From the NCBI GenBank assembly GCA_037389465.1, contig JAZARR010000187.1, forward strand, positions 1,612,001-1,676,000: a stretch of DNA of 64,000 bases. The letters run 5' to 3'. Source of the DNA: Baylisascaris procyonis (Eukaryota; Nematoda; Chromadorea; Rhabditida; Ascarididae). Both the position numbers and the translations under genes were made by a program. Shown in pieces: positions 36,634 through 51,052 of this stretch (positions are counted from its first letter, which is position 1; every line of letters begins with the position of its first letter). The notes under the pieces are model-generated. The model saw only the letters and a list, made by a program, of their open reading frames with translations. It did not search any database and was not told where the DNA came from.

Positions 36634-39318
36634 GTAATCCAGAAAATTTAAAATTATATGGTAATAGATGATAAAGACGGATACGGATCGCCGTATTGAA
36701 CCATAAAGGAGATCAGGAAGTAGAACAGCTATGTAGGATAAAACATCCTGGTTGAATGGTTTTAAAAATCATAAATTAAGAGACACAAATGATAACATGT
36801 ATGAAAATTAATAAAAATCATTGTAAACCTATGGTTTTCTCAATAACATGATTGCTGGTTGAGAAATTAGCGCTTTCACCATCATTCAGGAGCCAGTAAC
36901 CCTCTGATCTGTTCCCCCAGGTCGTTTGGATTTCCCCGGTCATCCTTTTGGTTCAACTTTCTTGAAGAGTCCCTCGAAAGGCTGCTAGAATTAAACCAGC
37001 AGAAACCTCAACACCATCTATTTATAGTAAATATTAGCTCAATTAAAACAATTTATACAGTGAATTTATTTGCGCAATTAAATTTTATATTTATTTACTT
37101 TCTAAAATAATGATTAAAGCGTAATCTTTCCTTCTTCCATATACCACATCAAGCAGTTAAATTCATCGATCTGCTACACATCATATCGAATCACATTTTA
37201 AACTCTTCAGCCTAGACCTCATCAATGCTTCCCTCGAATTGTATTGTACAATGTTGCATGGCTCCCAGCTCCGACTACCACTAGACAATCATTATTGAAG
37301 ACTGATCCTCAAAACGGCGCAAATGTCAGCTCAAAAATCCACTCGAGTGGATTTTATCATTTATAATGGGCGAGCATATTTCAGCTATAAAATCTCTCTG
37401 CCTATTGGAAGTAAGAGCCTTCCTGTACTCCCACTCATCATCAAGTAGCAACACGCATATGCCATATATCTGAGAGGGATCATATTCTATTACTCCGATA
37501 TAAAAGAGCGTTTATAAAACGAAATAATGGAAAAATAATTTCAAACATATAAAGAAACAATTTATTCAAAAATATATTAATTAAATAATTTGCAAATAAT
37601 CAATAAAATTTAACTTCGAAAAAAAAAAGAAAACAAATTATAAAAAAAATATAAAAGGAAAAAAAATAGATGCTTGTAAGGCAAGGAAGAATGTGAACAA
37701 GGAGATGCGCGTGTCCACGATTATATCAACCCCTCCCCTCCCTCCCTCTTAGATCAAAATCCCTTTCCTCCCTCCTGGATAGAACAGGAGACAACAAAAG
37801 AACAAAAATTATGGATGAGACCACTGTGATATGTTGATATGAATCGAAATAAATCCAACACTGCTCAAACCTTCATAGTTCATTGAGAGGTTCTCTTCCT
37901 CATCTTGCAGGTAAACTGTTCTGTAATTTTTCACGTACGGGGGAGGGGAGGAGGAATAGTGAACAGTTAGCTAAAAAATTGTTCCATCAGACTCCCTCCC
38001 CCATTTATCCCCCCATCGAAACGTTCGTAATTAAAAAAAAATTCGTCTCTTTAAAGAATAACGAATCCTTTTTGTTATAAAATGCTAAAAAAAGCTCTTT
38101 AATCAATATTTTACTGATTTATTATAAATTCCCACAATATTTTTATATAAATTTAAAAAATAATCTCTTTTGTAACAAAGAAAAAAACCAAACAAAAAAA
38201 TAGCAACAACATATAACAATACCGATAAAATAAAAACATCTCAATGAATCAGAAACTAGAAGGAAGAAGCTAGTACAGTGGTCACTGTTCATAAACCAAC
38301 AAAGCAGTATATGATATACTGAGGTGAATGCACTAACGATGCTTTTCTTCTTTTATTTATAAGTCAGAGTATTTGATTTAACCGTAGACATAACCTCAGG
38401 AATGATAGTAAAGTTGAGGACGATGTAGGATTGGATTCCGGAAAACTTGTTGAAAATATGGGAAATCCAGGTATAACAATTGAAAAAAAAACAAATCCCA
38501 AAAGTCACAAAACTACAACACATATAAGTATGATTTAAAAAGTTTGTTATAGCCAAGCAACATATCCATATCCTAGGATATCCTTTTTACAAATACGATC
38601 TATTTTCACTATCTTCTTGTTCATTTTTATATTTTATTTTGCACTCATAGTTCTTAAATAATCTCATGCTTTTAATTAATGGTGCATTTATAAATTTAAA
38701 TAATATATAAATATTCAAATATCGTGTGAAAATTTCCGACGAGAATTAATTTTTTTTTTTACGTGAACGACCGATAAAAAAATAATTTTAAAAAAAACTT
38801 TTATTTCATTTAATAACCTTACTAATGTTCTCTTCCGTCGGGGAATGCGGAATTAGGCCATATATATAGGACCGATTTTATGTGACAAAACACTATCGGT
38901 GACTATCTATAAGTAACCCGCAGTTCTCAGCACAACAGAATTCAATAAGAACGTCAGCGATATTTAAAAGGTACGAACACTTTTTGATATTAATCCATAA
39001 CAACTCCGGCCAATAGGTAATACACGAAAAAGATGTAGGTGAAGGAGAACAGATGAAGGTGTGCTGTTTATCTAAACAAGAGTGTCATAGTGGAAGGATT
39101 TAAGGGGGGGGGGGAGAGAAGGGATAGCAGAACGTGTGGTATAATTTTCGGGAATAAAAAACTACTACTTCCGACAAAATTTCAAAATTAAAAAAGAAAA
39201 GGCGAAACTAATACCATCCAACTACTAAACAATTGCTCAAAAACAAACAAAAACAAAAGAAACTGTACCCGCTAGCATAATGCAAAGGAAACAACAAAAT
39301 CATCCAGTAGGGCATCCA
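36634..39318. other. Intergenic region; no recognised gene
   Basis: Between DMAC2L and the 3' end of TRMT5. AT-rich with A and T runs, an 11-G run at 39104-39114 and short CT-rich patches near 37730. I see no exon, RNA gene or clear poly(A) signal. Confidence 0.45.
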
Positions 39319-40142
39319 TCACCGTAAATCCGATCCTTCCACAGATTCCATCCTTGCCACCTTCATCGGCGGAACACAATCATCTCTCTCGTTTTCCTTA
39401 CGCTTAAAACATTCGCCACTTGAGCTATCATCGTTGGTGGGCAAATTCGACGTATCATCCTCAACACTCCTATCTTCACTCATATCCTTCTTCTTATCCA
39501 ATTCAATGCAACTCTCTTCATTGAATAATATTTCCTCAGGCACCTCAAAAGAAACGCAGTACATTTCTTTACGTCCAGCCACTTTACGAACGAAATGTAC
39601 CTCTTCGAATTGCATTGTATCATACCTGAAATATTTATTACCTGAGACGAATACATTGAGGGTTACCGTATCATATTAAACAAATCACCGTTTCCTTGCC
39701 TTTACTCAACAAAACCGTTGACATTATTTCATTGCTAATTTCATAATTTGAACACTTTCCTTTAGAAGACTCATATAAAAAGTTACTCTCTAATCACTAA
39801 TAATAAAACTTTTAAAGATCAAACATCAGCGTACTATGTAGTATTTTTTGATCTTTGAAACCTACATTACAATATGAGATTCAACCAAGTAATCTAGAAG
39901 CATACACTAGTTAATTCAGGATTTGACCATGTGCTTCATGCCCTCCCTCCCAACCCCTTTTACTCCATGGTGTAAATATTAATAAAAAGACAATCCAAAC
40001 ATGCACAAGTTCAGATGCGGACTTACCACAATTAAATAAAATAAATGCACACCAATACGTGAATAAAATTTAATGCATAAACAAAATACAAGACGCAGAA
40101 AAATCTGATATGTAAAAAGAATCTAATATATCTATATATCAC

Positions 40143-40205
<63 letters not shown>

Positions 40206-43200
40206 AAACGTAAACTTCAATAATAAATATAACATAACAGTTGCATAAAAAACTATCAAAAGATGCTGCGGTTGTGTCTGACGACAGACAGAGCTTGAAA
40301 ACAATTAAATACTCAAAACAACATAAGAATGAAAAAAAAAAATACCCGAGATGAAGAGAAACCAATTTCTTTGCTTCTTCCGAATACCATTCTTCTTCTT
40401 CATCGGCATTCGCCTTCACAAAGAGATGACAATGGATCGTGATAGGGAATGGGAGCTTCTCTGCAATATGAATCACCGTCATCAGTGATGTCTTCCCCTC
40501 ACCCTCCTTCATCCTGACGGGGGAAAAATAGTCCCCGTCACCTTAAAAAAATACTTCTTTCTGGTACTTCCCTCCCCTTACAATCTCTTATGATCACCAA
40601 ATGTAAGGTGCTGCTAATGAGACGTTACCTTATACCACACATGATTGCACTGATTTTATCCAATTAGTTTTATCACTGTTGGTTTATATCCTCGCCAAAT
40701 CATAAAATGATGCCAAAGAAAACCTTTATCTGTACAATAATGCGGATTGCAAGAATTTCCAATAATCCAGTTGAAATAATAAACAAAAAGTACATAAAAA
40801 TGAATATTATGATTGAGTATTTAACTGAATAAATAGAACCTAAATCCTTCGCTAAATCATTTTAATAACCTCGAAAAAGAACCTTCCTGGATTCTGCCAA
40901 ATAGAAGCCCACGGAAGTGCGGCAGAAACATCAACGACGATGCTGGTAAATTCATCATTATATGTACCTTCTTGATTACTCGATCCTTCATGTCTGAAGT
41001 ATTTTAATAAATGACTAAAAATGATATAAATGACTCAAACTATGAGCAAAAGGGACTCCATCTTCTGCAGCTTGTATTAACTTCCCACAACACCACAACA
41101 AACCGTTTTAAAGTTATATCACTTCCTGCAAGGAGCAACTTTGATGTTATATGCTCCGGATAATCTTTCAACAGTAACGAAGACAGAAATGAACGTTAAA
41201 GTAAGTGCCCTCTCGAAGCCTGAAATCTCATAAAGACCACCATCTTACCAATACATAACTGTGAATACTAAAAACCTAATTTTTATTACCCCTTCCCCAA
41301 ATTCGTCATCCACACATATCGACCAACCAGATCAGGTAGCATTTTCCATGTACCGGAAATAAAACTTGATTATGCTGTAAACGCCCAATAAAACAACCCT
41401 ATGGCTAGCGCAGTTTCACCAAATCTCGAACAGTACAATACCATACAGAAAACTTCGATATGAGGATGCAGTGCAGCGGAATGCGTCAATCAATACCAAA
41501 TAACACAACCGTTTCTAAATATGGAAAAATAGAATCATAAACAATAAGCAGTAAATGCCCGTTTGGTCACTCTGAGAACACTAATAAAGTTCTAGCACCT
41601 ACTTGTCTCAATGGCAACTAAAAATCTCGAGTTTATGCCCTTTAGATCTGACAGTCGGCTCTATCTAACACCTTCAAAAGAAACGAAAAAACATCGCAAT
41701 CCTAGAGTTCTGCGAACGAATTTCCATACAAGCTGCACTATATTAATTAAATTTTCAATACGCTTTTTACCTAATTAATGCATATTGCTAAAACCTTAAA
41801 AATACCTCACTATTCAAATTTCTACGCATCAACTCAATAGTCTCGACCAATAATATCCCTTTCAAATTGAATGCTGATGATGAAAATAGTTTTAAAATTT
41901 CGAAAAAAAAATCAAAAAATTTATTTCCCATCCGCCCTCTATTTGCATAATAAAATTTACTCAACAGGATGCATATTTCTCAGGTGATATATATGTGGAC
42001 AAGTGCAACTATTACAGGTGAAGAGAGGAAATAAATCTGTAAAGCTATTACCTTCGATACTCTCTTTACCATCTCCATGCAGTTGTTTCAATCGTTGCAA
42101 TTCAACAATCACTCTTGATGCAATTTCTTTGCGAATAAATTCACGGGCATCCATACAATACACTTGAATTTCGCTTTTTCCAATCTACGAAGAGTACCAT
42201 TTGAATAATAGATTATCGATCTGCCTTTCATTTCTTCAACATTGACCAGGTCTTAATCACAATCCTTCCCCCCCCCCCTTTCCACAACGATTATAAGGCG
42301 GTTCTTTACCCCTACACCACTCATATTAAGAGCACTTAAACCCATATTTACAACAATAAAGGCAACAGCTCAATATCAATATCCCAGAAAATCCCTATGG
42401 CATATATTAAAGTCCAGGTCCTGGATTCACCACAACCAACCACTTACTTAGAAAACTAATGAACCAGCATTAAAAAACCCAACAATCGTCCCTTCGATGA
42501 GTGCACACTATAACAACTATAACCTAATATCAAAAATTTGCACTTTTTTAACAGTAATAAAAATATATATAAGAAGAGCTGTGTGCCGGAAAATAAAGAG
42601 GCATTTAAAAGGGAAAGTACAGACAAGACAAAACTTCTAAGCTTCTTATTCCTCCAGTGAAGAAGATAAACGTGTCATAACTTTCCTTAATAATCCAAAT
42701 ATCAAATATTCACATATTTTACCGTTTATTATTTCCCATTGTGTTCCCCATGCAGAATTAACAGATCTCGACGCCATAAATCTCAATAAGGTAATTTTTT
42801 AGTAAATCATAAAAGTTATGGAAATACAAAAATATATTTATAAAAAATATATTCAAATGGAACTTTAAATATATCGCCGAACAACGGGTACTTAAATAAG
42901 GAAAACAGGGGAATTAAATAATCAAAGATTTACCTCTTCACCTTAGTAGCCCAATCAAGTCAATCAAACAAAGCAGGAAAGCATCACAAAGGGTGAAGAG
43001 AAAGCACAATTATTAACAGCAATATGAACAGTTCAATCAACACAATAAAAGAAGGCAGAAAATTGCCTAAAGTATGAAAATCACTAAAATTAGGAAAACG
43101 CAGCAGGCATCAATAACGGAATAATCAGTCATTATGGCGCTTTATTTCCAAAAAAATATAACCAACAAAAATTTTTTAATAGCCATTTCGTTCCTCTATA

Positions 43201-46200
43201 TGTTGAAGAAAAAAATTAAATTAAAACTAAAAATTAACCTACATTAGTTCGATTAATCTTTATATTTTCTCGAAGCCATTTTACACTTTCAGGATTTAAA
43301 TCGTTGGCGACGATGAGACGAGCTCCCCTTCTAGCAGCAGGTAACACGAATGGACCAACACCAGCACAACAATCGAATACCGCCGAATGGCTATCGAATT
43401 TACGTGCTATTCGATCGTGCTCACTGCTTAGACGACTGTTCCAGAACACCTTAAATCATTTAATATCTCATTACCTTCATAAATATTCGTAGACTTTATG
43501 TATATGAAAATTACATGTTGGTGGAGGTCACATCCTTGGCATCGCCAAGACCTACGTTACCTACTTAGCAGGATCCACAGGATGCGAAGGAAGAAAACAT
43601 CAAATATGGATTCATCCTGCAAGGAAACATCTTTTGACTTCTACGTTCCCACTTATACCTTGAACTAGGTTACAATCACTCCCACTAACAATCACAATCA
43701 ATGACATTCCATTATCTTCAGCAGCATCTACGTCAGAGAGGCATCTGAAGTATATCATTGGCAGTTAAATTGAGCAGCACGCTCGAATCACCAATCTTCT
43801 TTTCAAATCAGTTTCCCCTCCTCTCGGGAAAACGTTTTTTCATCTCAAACACAACCTTGAAGGAAAAGGCAGGTAAATGCACCGCTGCAGCATTAAATTA
43901 CGACTACTCATGCACCTGGATTAGTTTTTATAATGATTTGTTACTATGCTTCCGTTTAATCAATCATACAATCGTCCCACAAATCACTGATGAGAAGCCA
44001 ACGCTTACAAAACTTCTTTTAGATAAATTGCTAACTCTCACCCCTCCTCTCCCCACCCGTAACCTTCCCAATTATAAGGACACTTCTGCCAGGATGTTCC
44101 TCCGCGGATCTTCAATTGAATACTGGCTGGAAAATTTTTTGTTGATCGCTATCCATCTCGATTCTGCCTATCCTAAAATTGTCGCGTAAAATAGAACTCG
44201 TTCTCCACACCTTGGTTAAATTTGAAGGAGAACACAACCTCTGCGCAATTTATACAGTATCGAATCAAAAACTTAGAATAGAGGGATTTAATAAATCCTT
44301 TACACATCCGATAACAAATAAAATTTCAGGAAATGCATGCCAAGAACGTTGATACGAAATACGCTTTGGAATTTCAATCCATCAAATCAACAAATGAAAC
44401 GCTTTCATGCAAAAGCAACGAAATCGATCGCTAAAATTCTAGATCAGGAAAATTCTATTAAGAGTTGCATTCAGTCAAAATTTACGCAGATTAAATTTTG
44501 AGAATTTCATGTAGCATCTTTAAGCGCCAATAATTATTTAAATAAATGACGATCCGCAATGAGAGTGGAATATAAGATCAAATTATGTTGCATACTTAGT
44601 CACCTCATTTCAATAAAACAGTCTGTGTGGTCTGCGTGACCAGACTATACCGGGTGCACAGATACGCATATATACACACATGTACTCATATACAGATGTC
44701 ACACTAACACAACCACCCTTTATAGAATCAAAAAGTGCAGAAAATAAAGACTTTAATAAAGAAATAAAATAAAATGGAAAAGTTACACTTGTAGAAGATA
44801 AGATTTAAACCTTGCTAAAATCGAGTTTATACCGAAGACCACCTTCACGAACTTCGGCTATATAATCCGCTTCACCAGCCAATAGATCCAACTCAAAGAA
44901 ACGATATTCACTCTCTATTGATTCCAATTTATTGACAACGGTTCTTAAAAAAAAAAAAAAGACGAATAGTTGATGAGTTTATAAAATTTACTTTAAAATA
45001 AATCTAAAAAATTTTAATACCTATATAGTGTTAGACATCATTTCTTCATCAACTGCGCAAAGTTTCATCTTGAATCGTCAAATGCTTCACCGAGATTACC
45101 CATCCATGCATCATTAAGGTATGAGAATTTGGCAGGAAACCAAATGAAGGTAAACGTGATCGAAGTCAAATATCCTGTCATATCACTCTACCAATCACTA
45201 CTTACTAATGCCGCGATGTTAAGGGTATATTTCATCTTTCATAACCTCGTTAACATTCTCTCAGATATTAAGACTTGGATTTTTACATTTCTCTCGCTTC
45301 CTCACCGTCAATAATCAGCAAATATCCTTACCTGCAATTATTGGTTTTTTCTAGTAAAATCCTTCCAATAGCCAATTTATATGGGAGAAGTTCTTCGCGT
45401 AGATTTACATGTACAATATGACCCACTTGAGAGAAACCACTAAAATTTTTCAATTTATTTTCATAAATAAAAATGAAATGGCGGAATAAATAAAATGCGA
45501 TTATGAGAGCCATTAAATTATACAAAATCCCTCAAATAAATCAACGCCTATTACAATATATTTTATAGATAAAATGCAAATAAACCGGGATATACATTTG
45601 CCGATCCATATAGATGGTTGAGGGATGACTCCCTCTTTCATAAAAAAACGTCAAAGGTGAACAAAGGGAAAAAGGTAATAAAGGTGGAAAAAAGGTAGGA
45701 CCTTTAAAATGCTACTCTTACATAGCACTTACATCTTTCGACTTCTAGCCTAGAAATAAAACATGGTTTTCAAAAAAAAACGTAACTAAACAGTAACATA
45801 TAAAAGAATCTTATATTATTACTGTTAAATAAAAGAGCATAAAATATTATAAAACCTTAACAAACGGATACGATCACTAAAGATCAATCAATAACCTGAA
45901 CAATATCCCCTCAGGCAATATAGCATTAATACATTGTTTAGCACTCCAATCTTCATACTCAATTATTATATGTCGTTCTTCAAAATCCACTGAAATATTG
46001 GCGAGTTGTAAAATCGACTCGATAATCTGTGAACGTATTTCCGCATTCAATAGATCAGGTTCAAAGAGAATATACTTATTTGATGTCGATGGAATATCCA
46101 TAATTGGCTGCAAATATGGTTACAAATTATCGACCGGAAGTCCAATCGATTCACTCATACCTAAGGTTTAAAAAAACTTATATAAATGCCGATTTTTTAA

Positions 46201-47681
46201 AGCTATAAATTTCCATCAAAATAATATAATGAATGGGGTCAACCTCAATTCTTATAAAACACTTCCATCTCTTTTGAGGGGAGAAAATGATACCAAAATT
46301 GGTGGGGAAGGAGCATGATAGAGATGAAACAAAATAAGGCAATAAGTGAAAAAAATAACCGTAAAATAAAATGTAGGAAGTAGAAACTTCAAAAATTCAA
46401 TCGTACTAGGTGAGTTAACTTTTGACAACCGTTATGGTGGCAGCAACTGATCTAAATTTTCATGTAATGGCTAACCGAATGAAAACGTTGACATACAATG
46501 GAAATTCAATTGAAATCGATATCAATTCAAAAATATTGGTTAGTTATCAACCCGAGGGATTCGGTAGAAACCGAGTTTCGATTACAGTTGAGAAAGGTTA
46601 AAACCAAATTTCAGGTAATAAAACCGACTTCATCAACTACCATAACTAAATTACAGGTTAGAAAATTTGAATTCAGTGACATAAACAACATCGTCATCAT
46701 AATAAATAAATATTCAAATTTATTCAAAATAAATTCAAATTTCAATATTTCTCAATTAATCCCCCATATTTACATATAATCAAAAGTACATTTTTCTCTC
46801 CTAATAACCAATAGTGCAAAAATGAAGAGCGCTAGAATAGTTCAATAATCGCGAATCGCGAATTAAGGGAATATGAGGACAATCCACAACAAGCATATAC
46901 TCTTCAGATTTCACACTAAATACAACCTTCATTCAAATATGTTCAAATATTCTTTCATCAGTAATAAAAAAATTTTTTTTCAAATATTAGAAAATATCTG
47001 CTTCTAAAGTCTGAATAGGTTTTCTTTTTCTAATGCACCTATTGTTTCGGCTAAGAACGTTTGCCTAACTTGTCGGGTTTGAGAAAATTTTGTGAATGTG
47101 GAGAAGAACCAGGTGAAAAACCTAAGCATCGTTACCTGTTTAAATTACACAATATGAACGAAAATAAGAAAAAAACCTTTATCCTATTCGAAAGTTTCTT
47201 GATCGTATAATCGAAGATCGTTTTGCAACCAACAATTCGGCTAATCAGATTCGCAGGGAAAACAACAGCCGGAAGTATCACCTCTTTCCTGGAAGAGTAA
47301 AGTTTACAGAAAAAAGAATGCGATAAAGTTGAATTAGTATAAACACACTGGCACAAAGTACCCCAACATTGGCCTCATTCCACCAAGATGGATCCACTGC
47401 AGCCTGGATCCACTCTACCTGGCATCTCAGCCATCTGCTTTTATTAAATGTTCAAAAAAAAAAATCAACAACCCTAACCTGAAATTGAATTTACCCTCAT
47501 CTGTAAGCTCGCGCATCTTTTGCACTTGCTCAGGAGGACAGAACGCTGTTCCAATAGCGGCCATTGAACGAGATATACCAAGTCTCAAATCTATGAGCTG
47601 CACCCTTCGGGCATTATTTAAGAGTCGATGAAGATTCTTCTGTAGGCAATGATACGTGTATGATTTCACCGCAATACACAT
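39319..47681 (-). CDS. TRMT5: tRNA (guanine37-N1)-methyltransferase
   Basis: TRM5 enzymes transfer a methyl group from S-adenosylmethionine to N1 of guanosine 37, next to the anticodon, in cytosolic and mitochondrial tRNAs. Ten exons on the minus strand: 47681-47479, 47288-47177, 46107-45896, 45439-45332, 44943-44811, 43449-43239, 42162-42052, 40993-40870, 40513-40346 and 39625-39319 (TGA). All junctions are GT-AG with matching phases, giving about 562 residues, slightly longer than vertebrate enzymes. Visible motifs are GFSQVGHIVHVNLREELLPY, then FWNSRLSSEHDRI (from about 258), SAM motif I CCAGVGPF (about 283-290), ANDLNPES (about 304-311) and the catalytic-loop NLPA (about 378-381). The C-terminus carries the family block VHFVRKVAGRKEMYCVSFEVP plus an acidic Ser-rich extension. 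The N-terminus (MCIAVKSYTYHCLQKNLHRL) has no acidic residues and could be a mitochondrial presequence. Confidence 0.95.
40147..40202. repeat. (AT)28 microsatellite
   Basis: 56 bp of uninterrupted AT dinucleotides in the last TRMT5 intron. It explains the run of Tyr-Ile codons in open frames here. Confidence 0.95.
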
Positions 47682-47701
47682 ACGAGTATTCCAGGCCAAT
47701 C

Positions 47702-47703
47702 CT
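47702..47703 (-). promoter_or_regulatory. Likely trans-splice acceptor of TRMT5
   Basis: CGTCATTTTCAG on the minus strand ends 20 nt before the ATG at 47681. The canonical acceptor and short leader suggest the first coding exon receives a spliced leader. Confidence 0.5.
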
Positions 47704-48238
47704 GAAAATGACGTATATCACAGGTCGATCGTGAAAGTAATACGACGCTCCATTACTCGACCTGGATTTACTGCACATGACGTATTTATTTGACTATAAG
47801 ATTTGGACGAATCAAGGTAAAGGTGTGACGACAAGACGAAAATTCGTTGAATTTACCTGAGGTGGATACTTATTAAATGTACCTAAGGTGAGGAATTCGA
47901 GACAACGTGAATAAGCAAATCATCAGACTGCTAAACGAGGTGATAAAACCATTCGTTTTGAACCAATACGGTATTACGGTGGCTGGTTAAGACCAACTAT
48001 TACTCTGTACGGATGCCGAACCACCTTGGTTTCCGATATTACGGCAGTTTAGCGGAAACAACTGAGTTTGAGAAATGATGAAGGGTACTCTTTATGGGGT
48101 GACTACATACGATTCTCTCCGCAAAACTGTATATGGACGCGATGACTGAAGAATGCGGAACTCGTGCTACCGTCGCCTTCAAGGGAAATTGAGATTGTAC
48201 CCTCCATCTCCTTACAGCTTCGAAGATTTCGCGCCCAT

Positions 48239-48301
48239 TTGACAGCTCCGGAGAGTATCCGGTTAGTGCTTATTGAATATTAAAGTAGCAGTGGCGCTGT
48301 T
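48239..48301. repeat. 63 bp direct repeat, copy 1
   Basis: Matches 48754-48816 at 56 of 63 positions without gaps. Shared stretch: CGGTTAGTGCTTATTGAATA. Similarity stops sharply at both ends. Confidence 0.85.
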
Positions 48302-48753
48302 CGGTTTTCCAAATGTGCCGGACTTCCAAACTGCAGGATTTTCATTCTTAAATCCACAAAGTGAAAGTAAGAGTAACAAGTTTACGACCGGTTTATGGAA
48401 GAAACATTCCTGAAAGAAAAAATACAGGAGAGCGGGTATCGAAAGCTACCTTCATCTACAGTCCTATCCAGAAAAATTCAGGATAAATAAACAAAAAAGC
48501 GGTCTTCTTCCGTGAAAAGGACTATTTTCCGATCGTCTGTTCCCTTCACTAGCCCACCTTTTTTGAGCCTTCACTCAACATGATCCATAGCTCCAAAGAG
48601 TAGTCTGCGAGTGCCTTAGTTCCATGTGATATCCTGATGCTTCAAGCGGTTATTACAAGTACAGCATGGATTACAAAGTGGGATCAGGGTCACGCCTTTG
48701 ATGGACAAACATAAAAGTACAAGCAATGCGATGCCCAAGCACTGACGGCGCAA

Positions 48754-48816
48754 TTGTCCGCTCCTGAGAGCATTCGGTTAGTGCTTATTGAATACTAAAG
48801 TAACAGTGGCGCTGTT
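48754..48816. repeat. 63 bp direct repeat, copy 2
   Basis: Second copy, 515 bp to the right of the first and in the same orientation, with seven substitutions and no indel. Confidence 0.85.
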
Positions 48817-48889
48817 GTCTGCAAGATGAAGTAACAAATTTGCGCTTAAAAAACGCGAGACTCTATCGTCGGCCAGTTAAAGTGTAATA

Positions 48890-49141
48890 TTACTGCCAAC
48901 GCCACATGAAAACTTCAGAAGCTGCAGCAAGAAGACTTGCATAGACAGACAACGAATTACACTTCTCTGTTACAGAGGCCACAGAATCCCTTCTCACATA
49001 GCACGACCATAGAATCCCTCCACGTTTGTAGCCAATGCTATACGGATTCCCCATTATCGAAGCCATGAGACTACGTTGTTGTCGAGCCAAGGATTCTTTT
49101 AAATTGTGGCCCGAACGCTGGATCACGTATCGCCGAGCCAT
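48890..49141 (-). CDS. Possible small protein of 83 residues
   Basis: Single open frame starting with ATG (MARRYVIQRSGHNLKES) and ending in TGA. The product is basic at its N-terminus with mixed composition and no obvious membrane segment. I do not recognise it. It lies in the GC-richer intergenic block, where long frames arise more easily by chance, and no acceptor is evident near the ATG. Confidence 0.2.
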   Translation of the reverse strand: MARRYVIQRSGHNLKESLARQQRSLMASIMGNPYSIGYKRGGILWSCYVRRDSVASVTEKCNSLSVYASLLAAASEVFMWRWQ

Positions 49142-50064
49142 TTATTCTTCATTCCAGACATGACGTTTTTGATTAATCATAACTCCTTTGAAAGTTTACG
49201 GAGCAACATGAAGATGTTATAGGATGCCATCCTGTGGTATACATTAAATCTACCGTATTTTGTAGATATAACCCCTATCAAAGCTAAGAGTTTGTTCGAA
49301 CGTGCAGACAGAGAGACAGACAAGGACAAAGACATGCACTGTTGAAACTACATTCATATACAGACACGACATCGTATTGCCAATACATATAGAAAAATGA
49401 ACAACAACGAATGACATAACTTACGACACGCTACTTCTGCGAAACGCCTAGTTGGAAAAGTTCATCAGACTCTAATTCGGCCTCACTGAAAGAACAGACA
49501 TCGCCGACTCCGCCAGACATTTACAGACTTTTCGCAGCACCTCTTCCTTCACTGCAACCCATCTAGACAATTTCCCCTAGCAACCAAATAAATATTTGAA
49601 CTAAATAAGCATACGATTGCAGCATAAAAATCAATATTTTGCAAAGTAAACATCATTCGGCTGCGAGCCTCCAGTTAGCAGCAATTTTATCGGTCTCTCG
49701 ATGGAAGTCTCGAAGGATTGCTCGTCGACGGGGTCATGTCGAGCAATGTGTAGTTCGCACCGCAACGACTCGCAGAATTGTGAGAATTTACCGTTCGAAT
49801 AGATAGGAGAGGTAAAGCTTTACACAGGATGCTTATGCATTGATGACTGGTAAAGATTAAACCAAAAAATTCGATCAACGTTTCGGAATGGGAAATTGCT
49901 GCTAAACAGAAGCAGTACGGTTTAAAATGGTTAATTTTTTACCATTTCTCTGCTCACTCCACTTACCGTGCGCTATTTTCCATTTTCTGTTTCTGGAAGA
50001 TCGGTTTTTTTTAAACCCATCCGAGAAATGGTGGGATGACTTCTTTACTTTATTTAGTAAGTGC

Positions 50065-50207
50065 TCCTTTTCTGTTTGTTTCACTAAATACGTGCTCTTT
50101 TTTCCGTTTATTTCACTAACGGTGTACTCTCTTTTTTTTGTTCGTTTCTCTGATTTCATGCTCTTTTTCTGTTTGTTTCACTAACTACACGCTCTTTTTC
50201 TCTCTGC
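50065..50207. repeat. CT-rich tandem repeat, ~31-35 bp unit
   Basis: Four to five imperfect units of a GTGCTCTTTTTCTGTTTGTT block followed by TCACTAA, with the T run varying in length between copies. Confidence 0.7.
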
Positions 50208-50888
50208 TCCAATTTTGCTTTACTATGTCGATATTGTATTTCGCTACCGCACTTCCCCCTCGCTTCTTTTCGCTTATCTCTGCAGTACGGATCCTTCATC
50301 CATAGTTACGTTTTCAGGAAATTTGCTCATTTTCCATGAAAATTGGAACACTGCCAGGTTGTTTTAATTCATTTCATTGAAGTGAAAAACAAATCAAATG
50401 AAATCACTATGTATTAGATGTTTAACGTCAACGACCAAATGGTTTGTGATACGACAAAAGCGCCGTCCCCCTCCATACCCCCCAACACCAGCCTGAATAT
50501 GTAACAACCACTACCCCTTCCCAGCACTCCCCTATGCCTACCTGCGGATCCATTGAATGTCATGTCTGTGCTCAGTTATCACTGCAGAACACCTTAACGC
50601 TACTCAATACTGCAGTTTAGATTAAATAATTATACAAATTGATTTTCTGATATCAGTGTAAAATTGGCAACGCATTTTCGAGGCGCTTTTGTCGTGAACT
50701 TTTCAAGTGCGAAGAATGGAACTAAATTGGGATTATCAGTGTCGATGGTATCGATCTGATCACTTATATTGTCCACTCGTATCGTTTGGTACCCCTATGT
50801 TATTTCCGGTTTGCACATCTTCACTGTAGACGACTTGTACTTGGCAGAGCTCCGTTCTTTGTATCTACAAATTATAATAACTTGAGCG

Positions 50889-50918
50889 ATATATATATAT
50901 ATATATACATATATATAT
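50889..50918. repeat. Interrupted (AT)n microsatellite
   Basis: About 30 bp of AT dinucleotides with one TACAT interruption. Confidence 0.9.
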
Positions 50919-51052
50919 GTAATGTATATAAAGCACAACACTCACTAATGCCTACTTCTGGACCGTACTCTGCAACACTTTAATCTATTCAAATATACCA
51001 ATATAAATTAGTAGTATTATAGATGAAGATATTAGACTTAAGCGTTGCCAGT

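Noticed and set aside
40032..40304. Open frames with Ile-Tyr repeats
   Set aside because: They are translations of the (AT)28 microsatellite.
43758..44189. 143-codon plus-strand frame
   Set aside because: It lies inside a TRMT5 intron on the opposite strand, lacks an ATG start (begins TTG), and its composition follows CT-rich intron sequence.
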